Source: Caldifarciminota bacterium (GTDB lineage Bacteria > Hydrothermota > UBA3073). From it: a stretch of DNA of 60,770 nucleotides. Under the pieces are notes generated by a model. It did not search any database. It was given only the letters and a program-made list of their open reading frames with translations, and was not told where the DNA came from. The stretch is taken from NCBI GenBank assembly GCA_023129165.1, contig JAGMCL010000003.1:1-60770 (forward strand), given 5' to 3'. This document shows, one piece after another, positions 52,824 to 60,770 of this stretch; within the stretch, counting starts at the first letter, position 1, and every line of letters begins with the position of its first letter. Both the position numbers and the translations under genes were made by a program.

Positions 52824-53864
52824 TTACACATCAGTAATCTTTTCTATATTTACATATTCCTTTACTAATCCTTCCAACAGTTCTATCTTTTTTGTATCAT
52901 ATTTTGTTAATAATGGTTCTATATCATCTATTTGCTTTGCTGTTTGGTATGTATCAGAAGAAACAAGTAATATCGGAGTATTACAATCAGATGCTTTTGA
53001 AATGATATGTGGTGGAGGCAATATATTATTAGTAAGTACAACACATGCAGTATCATTTGTCAAAGCATTAAGTATCATACCAGTTCTATCACCACTGGTT
53101 ATAATTAACTTATGTTTCTTCTTAAATAACGGATTTCGAAGTGCTGCATCAGCAGACATGGCACCAACAAAGATATTCTCTACAACATTATTTAAACCTC
53201 TTTCCCCTGCAATAACCTTTGCAAACAGTTGCTCAGATAAATAGCCAACTGAGAAATGTGTAAGTTCTTTCTTATACGGGATTATGCCTATTATATTTAT
53301 GCCAATTTCCTTTATATCATTTAAGTATGTTAGTTTAAAATCTTCTACATCCTGTACCTTATTAATAATTATTCCTTTAAAGTTTATATTCACTATATCA
53401 ATATACTTTTTAATAAATGTAATGTCATCAATCCAGGATTCGTTATAACCACTAATAACAAGTATCAACTTACCATCTATATACCTGGCAATAGATAAGG
53501 GATCAAGGTATACAGATGTTCCGTACTTTAGATTTTTTCCACCCTCAATAAACAGTATATCTCTGTATTTCTTCATAGTATTAACAGTTTCAAGAATTTT
53601 CTCTCTCGTTGTTTCCTCGTCATACATATATCTCAGTTTGCTGTGATCAAATCCTATGCTCATATCCTCTGGATTTTCCTCCAGACTGAAAATATCTGTT
53701 ATTAATGCATTGTCATAATCCCATAGGCGTTTTTTGCGGTAAACTAACCTCTCTCCAAATGGCTTCATGTAACCAATCTTCTTTTTTAGTACATTTGCTA
53801 TACCTATAATGATACATGTCTTACCTGCACTTTTTTGCGTTGAAGCTATTATTAATTTATCCAT
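52824..53864 (-). CDS. AAA_26 / DRTGG-domain protein (BioD-like P-loop)
   Basis: 346 residues. N-terminal P-loop IIASTQKSAGKTCIIIGIAN as in dethiobiotin synthetase and the N-terminus of phosphotransacetylases, then ILFIEGGKNL and LILVISGYNE. C-terminal DRTGG domain (~205-310): VGAMSADAALRN, ITSGDRTGMILNAL, TILLVSSDTY-like. Such stand-alone proteins lie near acetate and CoA metabolism genes and are thought to regulate or sense (inference). Separated from the acyl-CoA synthetase gene by ~530 bp of palindromes. GGAGG before the ATG. Confidence 0.88.
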   Translation of the reverse strand: MDKLIIASTQKSAGKTCIIIGIANVLKKKIGYMKPFGERLVYRKKRLWDYDNALITDIFSLEENPEDMSIGFDHSKLRYMYDEETTREKILETVNTMKKYRDILFIEGGKNLKYGTSVYLDPLSIARYIDGKLILVISGYNESWIDDITFIKKYIDIVNINFKGIIINKVQDVEDFKLTYLNDIKEIGINIIGIIPYKKELTHFSVGYLSEQLFAKVIAGERGLNNVVENIFVGAMSADAALRNPLFKKKHKLIITSGDRTGMILNALTNDTACVVLTNNILPPPHIISKASDCNTPILLVSSDTYQTAKQIDDIEPLLTKYDTKKIELLEGLVKEYVNIEKITDV

Positions 53865-53933
53865 TTATAACACCTCCATTTACCTTATCTTCTTTTACAC
53901 TTGAGTATTGTTAAAAATCTTACCACAGATTCA

Positions 53934-54360
53934 CCCTGTTAAATAGTTACAAAATTAAGTACAAGTAATCATCTCTGGTACTTTATTTAACAGGGGAGCC
54001 ACAGAGATTTTGATTCATTAAAGATTTATAAAAGATTTTTATTCCTTCCCTCCCTGCCCTGTTAGATGTTTACTATCTAACAGGGTGAATGACCTCGTAT
54101 TTATCTCAATATCCGTATGGACAGGGACTTTAAGAGATTGGAAGATAATTTTCATCTTTTTTTCTTTATCTCATACGATTCTCGTACAATCCCTGTTTAA
54201 TTATCTTTTTTATCTCATACTTACTTACCGGTAGGCAGGTAATCCCTGAAAATCATATAAGTCATTGTCTAGATTTACCCCGCACCTATACATAGATGCG
54301 GGAGAGCACAGAGTATTTAATTTACTCCCTGCCCTGTTAGATGTTTACTATCTAACGGGG
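53934..54360. repeat. CCCTGTTARAT palindromes in a 530-bp gap
   Basis: Two near-identical hairpins: 54057-54085 (CCCTGTTAGAT-GTTTACT-ATCTAACAGGG) and 54332-54360, each preceded by CTCCCTG and followed by TGAATG.CCTC. A third, open version has arms CCCTGTTAAAT (53934-53944) and ATTTAACAGGG (53985-53995). A CTTACCGGTAGGCAGGTAA piece lies at 54225-54242. No gene in 53865-54396. Confidence 0.75.
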
Positions 54361-54396
54361 TGAATGTCCTCTGTGGTTTTTTTATTCTTTTATATC

Positions 54397-56538
54397 CTAT
54401 TTAATACTACCAACACTAACACTCGAAAGCAGGATTCTAACATCCACAGCTTTCACCCCTTTGCCTTCTTCATATACTACAAAGGGATTTACTTCAATAT
54501 CTGAAATACTATTATATCTTTGAATCATTGTGCCCAATCTAATTATAACATCAATTATTGCATTAATATCTTTTTTCTCCTCACCTCTTACACCCAGAAG
54601 AATAGGATAAGTTTTAATCTCCTTTATCATAGACATTGCTTCTCTACGACCCACGGGAAGAGCACGAAACGAAACATCCTTCATAACTTCTACATACACT
54701 CCTCCAAGACCAAACATAACAATCGGACCAAACAATTCATCTCTTCTCGCTCCAATTATTACCTCAGTACCTGACTGAACCATTTCTGCAATCTCAATCC
54801 CTTCTATCGCAGCACGAGGTTTTCGATTCCTACAGTTGTAAATAATAGCTTGATAGGCATCAATTACTTCCTTCCTATTATCTATATCTAATGCAACACC
54901 ACCAATATCACTCTTATGAATTATATCTTTAGATACTACCTTCATAACTACAGGATATCCGATTTTCTCAGAATACATTACAGCTTCATCAATATTATGT
55001 GCAAGATTACTTTCTGGCATTTTGATACCTGCTGCCTTCATTATCCTCTCTGCCTCATATGATAGTACGAAGAGTCTTTTATCCTTCCTAACATTTTTTA
55101 TAATATTATTAATTATATTGTTATCCATTTCAACTTTCTCACTCTTATTATCAAAATCTTCCTGATATTTTATATTACGGTAATTAACATACATTGCACC
55201 AAAACATGGTACAGCTTCATAAACATCAGAAAGTGCAGGTATACCATTAATTTTTAGATGATTAACAAGATTCTCCATCTCAATCCCTCCAAAAAAAGAA
55301 AATACCAGTGGTTTGCTTGGTCTACTTTCTGAAAACATCTTATCAATTATCAGAAAAAGATTTTTAGCATCAAAAACTGCAGTTTCACAACCCAAACAAA
55401 TGATCGAATGAATATCTTTACTTTTAAGCGCTGCTTTGAGAGCACATTCATAATCTGCAACCGTTGCCTGACCAGTCAAATCTATTGGGTTTTTTGTTGA
55501 ACCAAATTCAGGAACAACATCTGTGAATATCTCCTTTGTTGTCTGTATGTCATCATAAAGATGAACACCATATTTTTCACATGCATCTGTTGCCAGGACA
55601 CCTATACCTCCTCCATTTGTAATTATAATGGTATTCTCCCCTTTCGGAGAAGGTGAGTTTGCAAGAAATTTACACCAGTTAAATGCATCTTGAATACTTT
55701 CTGCTCTTATAACTCCGCACTGTTTCATAATATCCGAAAAGATTTCATCTGCACCAGCTAACGAACCTGTATGCGAGGCTGCTGCCATTGCACCTCTTTC
55801 TGATCTTCCTGACTTTATTACAATTATAGGTTTCTTTTTTGTAGAATTTTTGAGCATTCTTACAAGTTTCTCGCCGTTCTTTATTCCTTCAATATACATC
55901 AAGATGACTTTCGCATTCTTATCATTTACCAGATATTCTAATAGGTCAGCCTCATCAATATCTGATTTATTTCCAACCGAGACAACAGAAGAAACTCCAA
56001 TATTTTCAGCCTTTGTTTTACCGAGCATAGCAATACCAATAGCCCCACTCTGTGTTATTATAGCAATGTTGCCTGGCTTAATATCCTTTGGACCAAATGT
56101 TAAATTGATAGGAGCCTTGGATGAATATACCCCAAATATGTTGGGTCCTAATATGCGCATTCCATTCTTATTTGCATACTCAACAATTCTTCTTTCCCCA
56201 TTAATGTTTCCAATTTCTGAAAAGCCTGAAGTTATTAATATAATAAACTTTATATTACATGATGCACAATCTTTTACAGCATCAAATGTGTATTTTACAG
56301 GGATTGCAATACATACTAAATGTATTTCCTTATTAATCTCCTTAAGCGATTTATATACCTGGAGACCAAGTATTTCACCTCCTTTAGGGTTAACAGGGTA
56401 AATTTTCCCGGGATATTTACTATCTATAATATTTTCGAGAATTTTATATCCTATTTTCTTTTCATTATGAGATGCTCCTATAACTGCAACTGACTGTGGT
56501 TCAAATAAATATTTCATATTTGGAGCTCTATTTTTCAT
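54397..56538 (-). CDS. ADP-forming acyl-CoA (acetate-CoA) synthetase, fused subunits
   Basis: 713 residues. CoA-binding domain (~1-140; VAVIGASHNEKKIGYKILEN), succinyl-CoA-synthetase-like ligase domains (~150-470) with the phosphohistidine loop AASHTGSLAGADEIF and ITNGGGIGVLATDACE, then an ATP-grasp domain (~490-713; YPVVMKVVSKDIIHKSDIGG, FGPIVMFGLGGVYVEVMKD). The order alpha-then-beta in one chain is typical of archaeal and bacterial Acd enzymes, which make ATP from acetyl-CoA. Starts on the last base of the upstream gene's stop (1-bp overlap), so the two are coupled. Confidence 0.93.
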   Translation of the reverse strand: MKNRAPNMKYLFEPQSVAVIGASHNEKKIGYKILENIIDSKYPGKIYPVNPKGGEILGLQVYKSLKEINKEIHLVCIAIPVKYTFDAVKDCASCNIKFIILITSGFSEIGNINGERRIVEYANKNGMRILGPNIFGVYSSKAPINLTFGPKDIKPGNIAIITQSGAIGIAMLGKTKAENIGVSSVVSVGNKSDIDEADLLEYLVNDKNAKVILMYIEGIKNGEKLVRMLKNSTKKKPIIVIKSGRSERGAMAAASHTGSLAGADEIFSDIMKQCGVIRAESIQDAFNWCKFLANSPSPKGENTIIITNGGGIGVLATDACEKYGVHLYDDIQTTKEIFTDVVPEFGSTKNPIDLTGQATVADYECALKAALKSKDIHSIICLGCETAVFDAKNLFLIIDKMFSESRPSKPLVFSFFGGIEMENLVNHLKINGIPALSDVYEAVPCFGAMYVNYRNIKYQEDFDNKSEKVEMDNNIINNIIKNVRKDKRLFVLSYEAERIMKAAGIKMPESNLAHNIDEAVMYSEKIGYPVVMKVVSKDIIHKSDIGGVALDIDNRKEVIDAYQAIIYNCRNRKPRAAIEGIEIAEMVQSGTEVIIGARRDELFGPIVMFGLGGVYVEVMKDVSFRALPVGRREAMSMIKEIKTYPILLGVRGEEKKDINAIIDVIIRLGTMIQRYNSISDIEVNPFVVYEEGKGVKAVDVRILLSSVSVGSIK

Positions 56539-58430
56539 TATCCTCCTTGCTTGAATGCCATCTTCAATTCATATACTCCTTCAGCTGCTCTTTTTTCAAT
56601 ATCAAAACCCATTTGTTCAAACAGGTGCAACATTGTTCTATTTTCTGTTAGAACCTCAGCAGTAAAACCTAAAAGCCCCTGCTTTTTTGCCAGGTATGTC
56701 AGATATTTAAGCAATTCGCTGCCTATTCCCTTGTTTTGAAAATTATCCCTTACCACAAATGCAACCTCTGCAGTAAGTGTATTTTCATTTATGCCATATT
56801 GACCTATTCCCACAATTTCCTCTTTTTCCTCCTGTTCTATCACTGCAAGAATCACCTTTTTCCTGGTATAATCTATTATAACAAACTCCTGCAAGCGCTC
56901 GTGCGGTATATCCTTTCTTACTGAGATAAACCTGCGATATAGACTTCTATCTGAGAGTGAATAAAAGAAGTCTTTTAACAATGGCTCATCGCTTATTTTT
57001 ACAGGTCTTAAGAAAACTTCAAATCCCGCTACTGTGGTTCTGTATGTTTCAAGTTCTTCAGGGTACTCTCCTCTTTTTCCAGGAATAAACGCCTGGTCTT
57101 TATAGATAAGATTGAGTTTTTTCGCCTCTTTAATAAGCCAGAGTCTAAATTTTGGATGTGCAATGGATATCAATTCCATTGCTCTCTCTCGAATATTCCG
57201 TCCATGCAAGTATGCTATCCCATATTCTGTAACAACATAATGAATGTCACCCCTATTGAGTGTAACACCTGCTCCCTCTTTGAGATGTGGTAATATCCTT
57301 GAAACATTTCCATTTTCTGCAGTGGATTGGAGTGCGAGTATTGTTTTGCCATTTTTAGCCAAAACTGCACCTCTCATAAAATCAGCCTGTCCCCCTATCC
57401 CGCTATAAAAGATCTTTCCTATTGATTCTGCTGTTGCTTGACCAGTAAGGTCTATTTCCAGAGCACTATTTATTGCAACCATATTATCATGTTTGGCAAT
57501 AATCAATGGATCATTTGTATAGTCAATAGTTCTAAACTCCACGCTCGGGTTATCATTTATAAAATCGTAGGTTGATTTTGTGCCCATACAGAAGGTAGCT
57601 ACAGTCTTGTCACGATTTAACGTCTTCCTCTTGTTGTCAATCACACCTTCTTTCATAAGTTCTGCAATACCTTCTGTAAATAACTCGGTATGTACACCAA
57701 GATGTTTCTTATTGCCGAGATTCGCCAGGATAGCATTGGGTATACTACCATAACCTACCTGTATTGTATCGCCATCCTCTACTATACGTGATATATGTTT
57801 ACCGATTCTCTGTGCAATTTCATCTGGCACCTCAGGTTCATATTTCAATATAGGCTCATCATATACTATTATATAATCTACATCCTCTACATGTACAAAT
57901 CCATCACCATGAACACGGGGCATATTTCTGTTTATCTGTGCTATTACAAGGTTTGCATTATCAACTGCAGCCTGTGTTATATCAACACTCACTCCAAGAC
58001 TCATATATCCATGACTATCCGGTGGTGATACCTGGATAAGTGCTACATCTATGGGTACAAATTTCCGATAAAATATATCAGGTACCTGTGATAGAAATAC
58101 AGGGGTATAATCTGCAAACCCCTTGTTTATGGCATCCCTTGTACTATTTCCCACAAAGAAAGAATTGTGGCGGAAATTATATTTAAATTTAGGTTCTGTA
58201 TATGCTGCAACACCAAGAGACCATACTTGAAACACCTCTGTATCAAAAAGTGCCTTTGGATTTGATTCAACATACTTTATAAGTGCCTGCACAAGGTACT
58301 GAGGTTCACCACAAGCCGTAGCAATGAATATTCTGTCTCCCCTATGGATATTACTGAACAATTTCTCTTCAGATGCGAATTTTTTTTGATATCTCTTTTT
58401 TATAACATCTAATTTTCTACTTCCCTTCAT
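56538..58430 (-). CDS. Acetyl-CoA hydrolase/transferase fused to a GNAT domain
   Basis: 630 residues from the ATG at 58430 with GGGGG upstream; an earlier in-frame TTG at 58457 lies before the ribosome site. Residues ~20-440 form a CoA-transferase family domain (VALIQVSPPDSHGYMSLGVS, IQVGYGSIPNAILANLGNK, FYSGIGGQADFMRGAVLA, YGIAYLHGRNIRERAMELIS). The GNAT domain covers ~460-630 (LRPVKISDEPLLKDFFYSLS, AEVAFVVRDNFQNKGIGSEL, LTENRTMLHLFEQMGFDIEK). First gene of the acetate module, with a consensus promoter at 58529-58557. The GNAT part may regulate by lysine acylation (inference). Confidence 0.92.
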   Translation of the reverse strand: MKGSRKLDVIKKRYQKKFASEEKLFSNIHRGDRIFIATACGEPQYLVQALIKYVESNPKALFDTEVFQVWSLGVAAYTEPKFKYNFRHNSFFVGNSTRDAINKGFADYTPVFLSQVPDIFYRKFVPIDVALIQVSPPDSHGYMSLGVSVDITQAAVDNANLVIAQINRNMPRVHGDGFVHVEDVDYIIVYDEPILKYEPEVPDEIAQRIGKHISRIVEDGDTIQVGYGSIPNAILANLGNKKHLGVHTELFTEGIAELMKEGVIDNKRKTLNRDKTVATFCMGTKSTYDFINDNPSVEFRTIDYTNDPLIIAKHDNMVAINSALEIDLTGQATAESIGKIFYSGIGGQADFMRGAVLAKNGKTILALQSTAENGNVSRILPHLKEGAGVTLNRGDIHYVVTEYGIAYLHGRNIRERAMELISIAHPKFRLWLIKEAKKLNLIYKDQAFIPGKRGEYPEELETYRTTVAGFEVFLRPVKISDEPLLKDFFYSLSDRSLYRRFISVRKDIPHERLQEFVIIDYTRKKVILAVIEQEEKEEIVGIGQYGINENTLTAEVAFVVRDNFQNKGIGSELLKYLTYLAKKQGLLGFTAEVLTENRTMLHLFEQMGFDIEKRAAEGVYELKMAFKQGG

Positions 58431-58447
58431 GAGTGCGTATACCCCCT

Positions 58448-58520
58448 TATCTAACAAGGTAACTAACTATCAAACCAACTAACTATTCAACTATTCAACC
58501 AATTAACTATTCAACTAATT
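58448..58520. repeat. Short-word repeats (AACTATTCAACTAATTAACT type)
   Basis: AACTAACTATCAAACCAACTAACTATTCAACTATTCAACCAATTAACTATTC in the leader of the CoA-transferase gene; same words as at 12310-12350 and 22413-22445. Confidence 0.65.
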
Positions 58521-58528
58521 CTAATTAA

Positions 58529-58557
58529 ATTATATAATATAAATAAAGTTTTGTCAA
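58529..58557 (-). promoter_or_regulatory. Consensus promoter of the acetate module
   Basis: Minus strand: TTGACA (58557-58552), 17-bp spacer, TATAAT (58534-58529), a perfect match. About 100 nt before the ATG at 58430. Confidence 0.85.
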
Positions 58558-58570
58558 GTTAAAAATTAAA

Positions 58571-58629
58571 ACCCACCGTTTATTTTATATAGCCCACCGT
58601 CCCTTTGTACCCACCGCTAAATCGGTGGG
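58571..58629. repeat. CCCACCG/CGGTGGG palindromes
   Basis: ACCCACCG (58571-58578), GCCCACCG (58592-58599) and the full hairpin CCCACCGCTAAATCGGTGGG (58610-58629). REP-like; upstream of the promoter above. Confidence 0.6.
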
Positions 58630-58663
58630 CTAATTAAATACACAACTTTGAACTCCTATGTCC

Positions 58664-58932
58664 TTAATTTTTAAAAGTCCCAATCTTTACAATACAACCC
58701 TTTAAATTAAGAATTCGTACCTGCCAGTAGGCTGCAGATGTCATATTGTTTTCAAAATCAGTATGTTTCGTTATTGTTCTATATTTAGAAGGCTGTGTTA
58801 AAATATCTTGAATCTGAATACCTGGAGGTTCTCGTACTTCTTGTTTTTTCCCTTTTCTAACCATGCAACTTCTCGGAAAATACGGAGGGCTTCTTGTTTG
58901 TCTTTCTGAGGATTATATTTACGGTATTTCAT
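58664..58932 (-). pseudogene. Degenerate N-terminal fragment of an acetyltransferase-like gene
   Basis: The ATG at 58932 has AGGAG upstream and opens MKYRKYNPQKDKQEALRIFR, EVAWLEKGKNKKYENLQVF, then stops at 58798. This resembles the first ~40 residues of GNAT-like proteins beginning R.Y.P..D..A..RI.RE.GW.E. Another frame (58864-58664) continues KGKKQEVREPPG for 60 more codons. The rest of the domain is missing. Probably a remnant; a short functional peptide cannot be excluded. Confidence 0.5.
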
Positions 58933-58976
58933 AATATTTCTCCTATTTTTATACTTATTTGAAAGGGAGATGTTCT

Positions 58977-59150
58977 TGTCATTGCGAGTGAATCCACCAT
59001 CCATCTGTAATTGGGGGATGAGCGTGGCAATCTTATTTTTACCTCAATCTCTTTCCCACCTGCCGACAGGCATGGTTGGCAGGCACTCCAATAGAACTTG
59101 TATCTGGAGTGCCAACCTACCGTCAGGCAGACATTACCTTGGTAATGCAT
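58977..59150. repeat. REP-like palindromes (families D and E)
   Basis: 58977-59036: TGTCATTGCGAGTG...GAGCGTGGCAATCTTA, a family-D element with an enlarged loop, as at 3365-3402. 59058-59150: CCTGCCGACAGGCATGG.TTGGCAGGCACTCC and the inverted GGAGTGCCAACCTACCGTCAGGCAG, ending in CATTACCTTGGTAATG. No gene in 58933-59186. Confidence 0.75.
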
Positions 59151-59186
59151 AGATGACTGAAATGTTATGTTATAGTATATTATTAC

Positions 59187-59630
59187 CTACCAATATTTCT
59201 TCCCTTTGAGAAATTCTTCAATTCCCTTTTTCTTAATTTTCCTCAAATTCTTTATATGGGCATCCCCATGATTGGGTTTTAAGAAGTCCAACTTCTTACA
59301 AGTCTCAAATTCATCACACTCCCAGCAGCCTTCGATACCCTTTTTCTGGCAGCATTTCCTTATCTTACAGAAAGGCGGACCACCACCACCTTTGCAAGCC
59401 TTCTTGCATCGCATTTTCACTAATGCACCCAGTACTTCATAACACTGTGGGTAATTCTCATATACCTTAAAGAACGAAAGTGCAGATAGGGCTTCTGCGG
59501 TCTTGTCGAACCTTGTCTGTCTTAACTCTTTCCTGAGGTCTCTTGCAAGGTCAGCTGCCTTCCCCCTATAGCCGATGCAGTCTCCACAGTAAAGCCCACA
59601 GTATGCGATTAAATCCCTTTTATCACCCAT
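59187..59630 (-). CDS. DUF3795 cysteine-rich protein
   Basis: 147 residues from the ATG at 59630 (GGAGG ten bases upstream); an ATG at 59645 overlaps the ribosome site. DUF3795: LIAYCGLYCGDCIGYRG at the N-terminus, then MRCKKACKGGGGPPFCKIRK, CCQKKGIEGCWECDEFETCK, with 14 Cys that may bind metal. Function of the family is unknown. A truncated relative of its N-terminus lies at 47827-47955, so this family was present twice. Confidence 0.9.
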   Translation of the reverse strand: MGDKRDLIAYCGLYCGDCIGYRGKAADLARDLRKELRQTRFDKTAEALSALSFFKVYENYPQCYEVLGALVKMRCKKACKGGGGPPFCKIRKCCQKKGIEGCWECDEFETCKKLDFLKPNHGDAHIKNLRKIKKKGIEEFLKGKKYW

Positions 59631-59722
59631 ATTTTTTACCTCCATAATTTAATATTTAAATTCTTTTAAAAAATTCGTAATACTTTTTATTCCTCTTTAT
59701 CGGTATTGATTCATTACCTTTC

Positions 59723-60166
59723 CTACAAGATAGGAGAAAGATACAGAACAGTTATAATTATGACAGTAATTAATGATATTCCAACAGGGACCCACACAGG
59801 TGCAATCCAGGGACGAGGCATAAGAAAAAGAACATCAACTGTAGTAAGATTAGGTGGCCATTTAATTAAAAGAAAAAGCGAAAGATAATAAAACAGGTCC
59901 CAAAAAGCAAATGTCCAAAAAAAGACGACTAACTTTTCAAGCCATGTTTCTCCAACCAAAAGAGATAAAATTATAATTAACAATATTGTAGCCACTTCTC
60001 TTGTTCTCTCAATAAAAATATAGCGTTTGGGAAAATTTTCAAGTGATACTATATTTGATTCTGATTCAATAATACCAAGTGCCTTACGCAGATAAACCAC
60101 AACTACTGCTTCTAAATAGGCCATGGCAATACCAAAAATAGCTAACAATAAAAACTTTTCCATCAT
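59723..60166 (-). CDS. Small membrane protein, four predicted helices
   Basis: 147 residues, no family recognised with certainty. Four hydrophobic segments at about 4-24, 57-73, 80-101 and 122-144 (LLLAIFGIAMAYLEAVVVVY, ATILLIIILSLLVGETWLEK, FFWTFAFWDLFYYLSLFLLI, VPVGISLITVIIITVLYLS). Charged or Glu/Arg residues sit near helix ends: AYLEAVVVVYLRKALG, and IFIERTREVATI. Downstream of the truncated hydrolase gene by 18 bp. An intact, probably expressed gene. Confidence 0.7.
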   Translation of the reverse strand: MMEKFLLLAIFGIAMAYLEAVVVVYLRKALGIIESESNIVSLENFPKRYIFIERTREVATILLIIILSLLVGETWLEKLVVFFWTFAFWDLFYYLSLFLLIKWPPNLTTVDVLFLMPRPWIAPVWVPVGISLITVIIITVLYLSPIL

Positions 60167-60184
60167 AAAATTATATTAGTTATC

Positions 60185-60700
60185 TTAACTCAATTCTTCT
60201 TTAAGGATCTCGTAAAACCTGTCTCTCGCTTGTCGTTCGATCCAGGGGTAATGACCGCAGTTCTTTAATAGGATGAATCGAAAGTCTTTAACAGTTTGAG
60301 ATCGTGGTCTTTTAATTCCTTCAGAAAGATGTGGGTCATAGTCGCCATGTATTGCCACCACGGGGCATTGGACTTTTTTCCCTTGTTCCAGAAGTATTCC
60401 ACTTTGTCTTAATTCCTTGGCTTCATTCCACACACTTTGATGGATATCGTATTGACACTCTACTACCTCATCGACGAATGGTAAGGGGTTAAATGAATCT
60501 GCCTGAGATAATAACTTTCCAAGTTGGAAGAAGGTCGTATTCTTGTCTTTAACACCTGGGTTACTCAAGACCTCCTTCAAGACCTGGACTTTTAACCTTT
60601 TTTCTTCATTAAGGCGACTTAACCGAGTTTCCATTAATTTTATAGCATATTTTTCTTCATAGGCACCACTTCCAATAAGTATAAGCTTTTTTACATACAC
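60185..60700 (-). pseudogene. 5'-truncated alpha/beta hydrolase gene
   Basis: 171 codons. The start region VKKLILIGSGAYEEKYA corresponds to the strand after the nucleophile elbow of alpha/beta hydrolases, so the first ~90 residues with the oxyanion region and Ser are absent. What remains has the acid (AIHGDYDPHLSEG) and the His (NCGHYPWIE). Upstream of 60700 there is no continuation, only a family-D REP (60746-60770). A truncated, probably inactive gene; expression from the GTG at 60700 or the ATG-like codons nearby cannot be ruled out. Confidence 0.75.
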
Positions 60701-60745
60701 TGTTTTTTATATTTTGTCCCAAAGTTACGTGATACGGGTCTGTCC

Positions 60746-60770
60746 TGTCATTGCGAGCCATAGGCGAAGC
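60746..60770. repeat. Family-D REP fragment at the window edge
   Basis: TGTCATTGCGAGCCATAGGC then GAAGC, cut by the window end. Same left half as the elements at 3365 and 58977. It lies where the truncated hydrolase lost its 5' end. Confidence 0.7.

Overview
The window reads as an AT-rich (roughly 35-40% GC by eye), Gram-negative-type bacterial chromosome segment. It carries many secreted proteins ending in a FlgD-like / type IX secretion-like C-terminal sorting domain (CTD; YPNPF..., IYD..GRLV, W.G.D..G...G.YF). It also has C25-type peptidase relatives, a DUF3160 protein, a DUF6754 protein, a PgsB-PgsC-PgsW poly-gamma-glutamate set and an ADP-forming acetyl-CoA synthetase. This mix fits an uncultured FCB-like lineage of the candidate division WOR-3 / Cloacimonadota kind. 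That placement is inference; no rRNA or tRNA gene was seen.

Layout. (1) 1-12151, minus strand: an array of large secreted proteins, comprising two tandem C25-like paralogues (the first running off the window), an Asp-box/YCF48-like propeller and a third C25-like protein, separated by dense REP-like palindromes. (2) 12640-18024, minus: a tightly overlapping six-gene operon (pgsB, pgsC, pgsW, a duplicated-domain secreted protein, a probable outer-membrane beta-barrel, an LVIVD-repeat lipoprotein) behind a consensus promoter. It looks like a poly-gamma-glutamate (or related) polymer system with its own envelope-export parts. (3) 18424-20844, a secreted DUF3160 protein. (4) 21206-25932, minus: three glycosyltransferases (GT4, GT9, GT2) and TldD. 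(5) 26403-31356, plus: a GxxExxY protein and two more CTD proteins, facing a VCBS/PQQ-like CTD protein at 31513-33111. (6) 33237-35178, minus: a radical SAM/SPASM protein behind a PhaR-type regulator, whose promoter overlaps a 29-bp perfect palindrome. (7) 35459-43936: a REP-associated transposase among its probable REP targets, truA, a broken tatD, nnrE/nnrD and plsX, then divergently a geranylgeranyl-reductase-like flavoprotein, a DUF6754 protein and hemW. (8) 43963-58557, minus: a large M29 aminopeptidase, hydrolase, methyltransferase, PDZ protein, alcohol dehydrogenase, acetyltransferase, asnA and an acetate/acyl-CoA module (DRTGG protein, ADP-forming acyl-CoA synthetase, CoA-transferase/hydrolase fused to GNAT). 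(9) 58798-60770: small proteins and gene remnants among repeats.

Intergenic DNA is unusual. Several REP-like palindrome families show compensated stem changes (the arms differ between copies but still pair). A small palindrome of the CCTGCCTACCGGTAGGCAGG type sits inside the loops of other palindromes. Degenerate short-word repeats (9-nt units and others) fill several gaps, and related words also appear inside two coding regions at the same place in the CTD. Several promoters match TTGACA/T-17-TATAAT closely. A palindromic block ending in the Shine-Dalgarno sequence is shared upstream of three genes.
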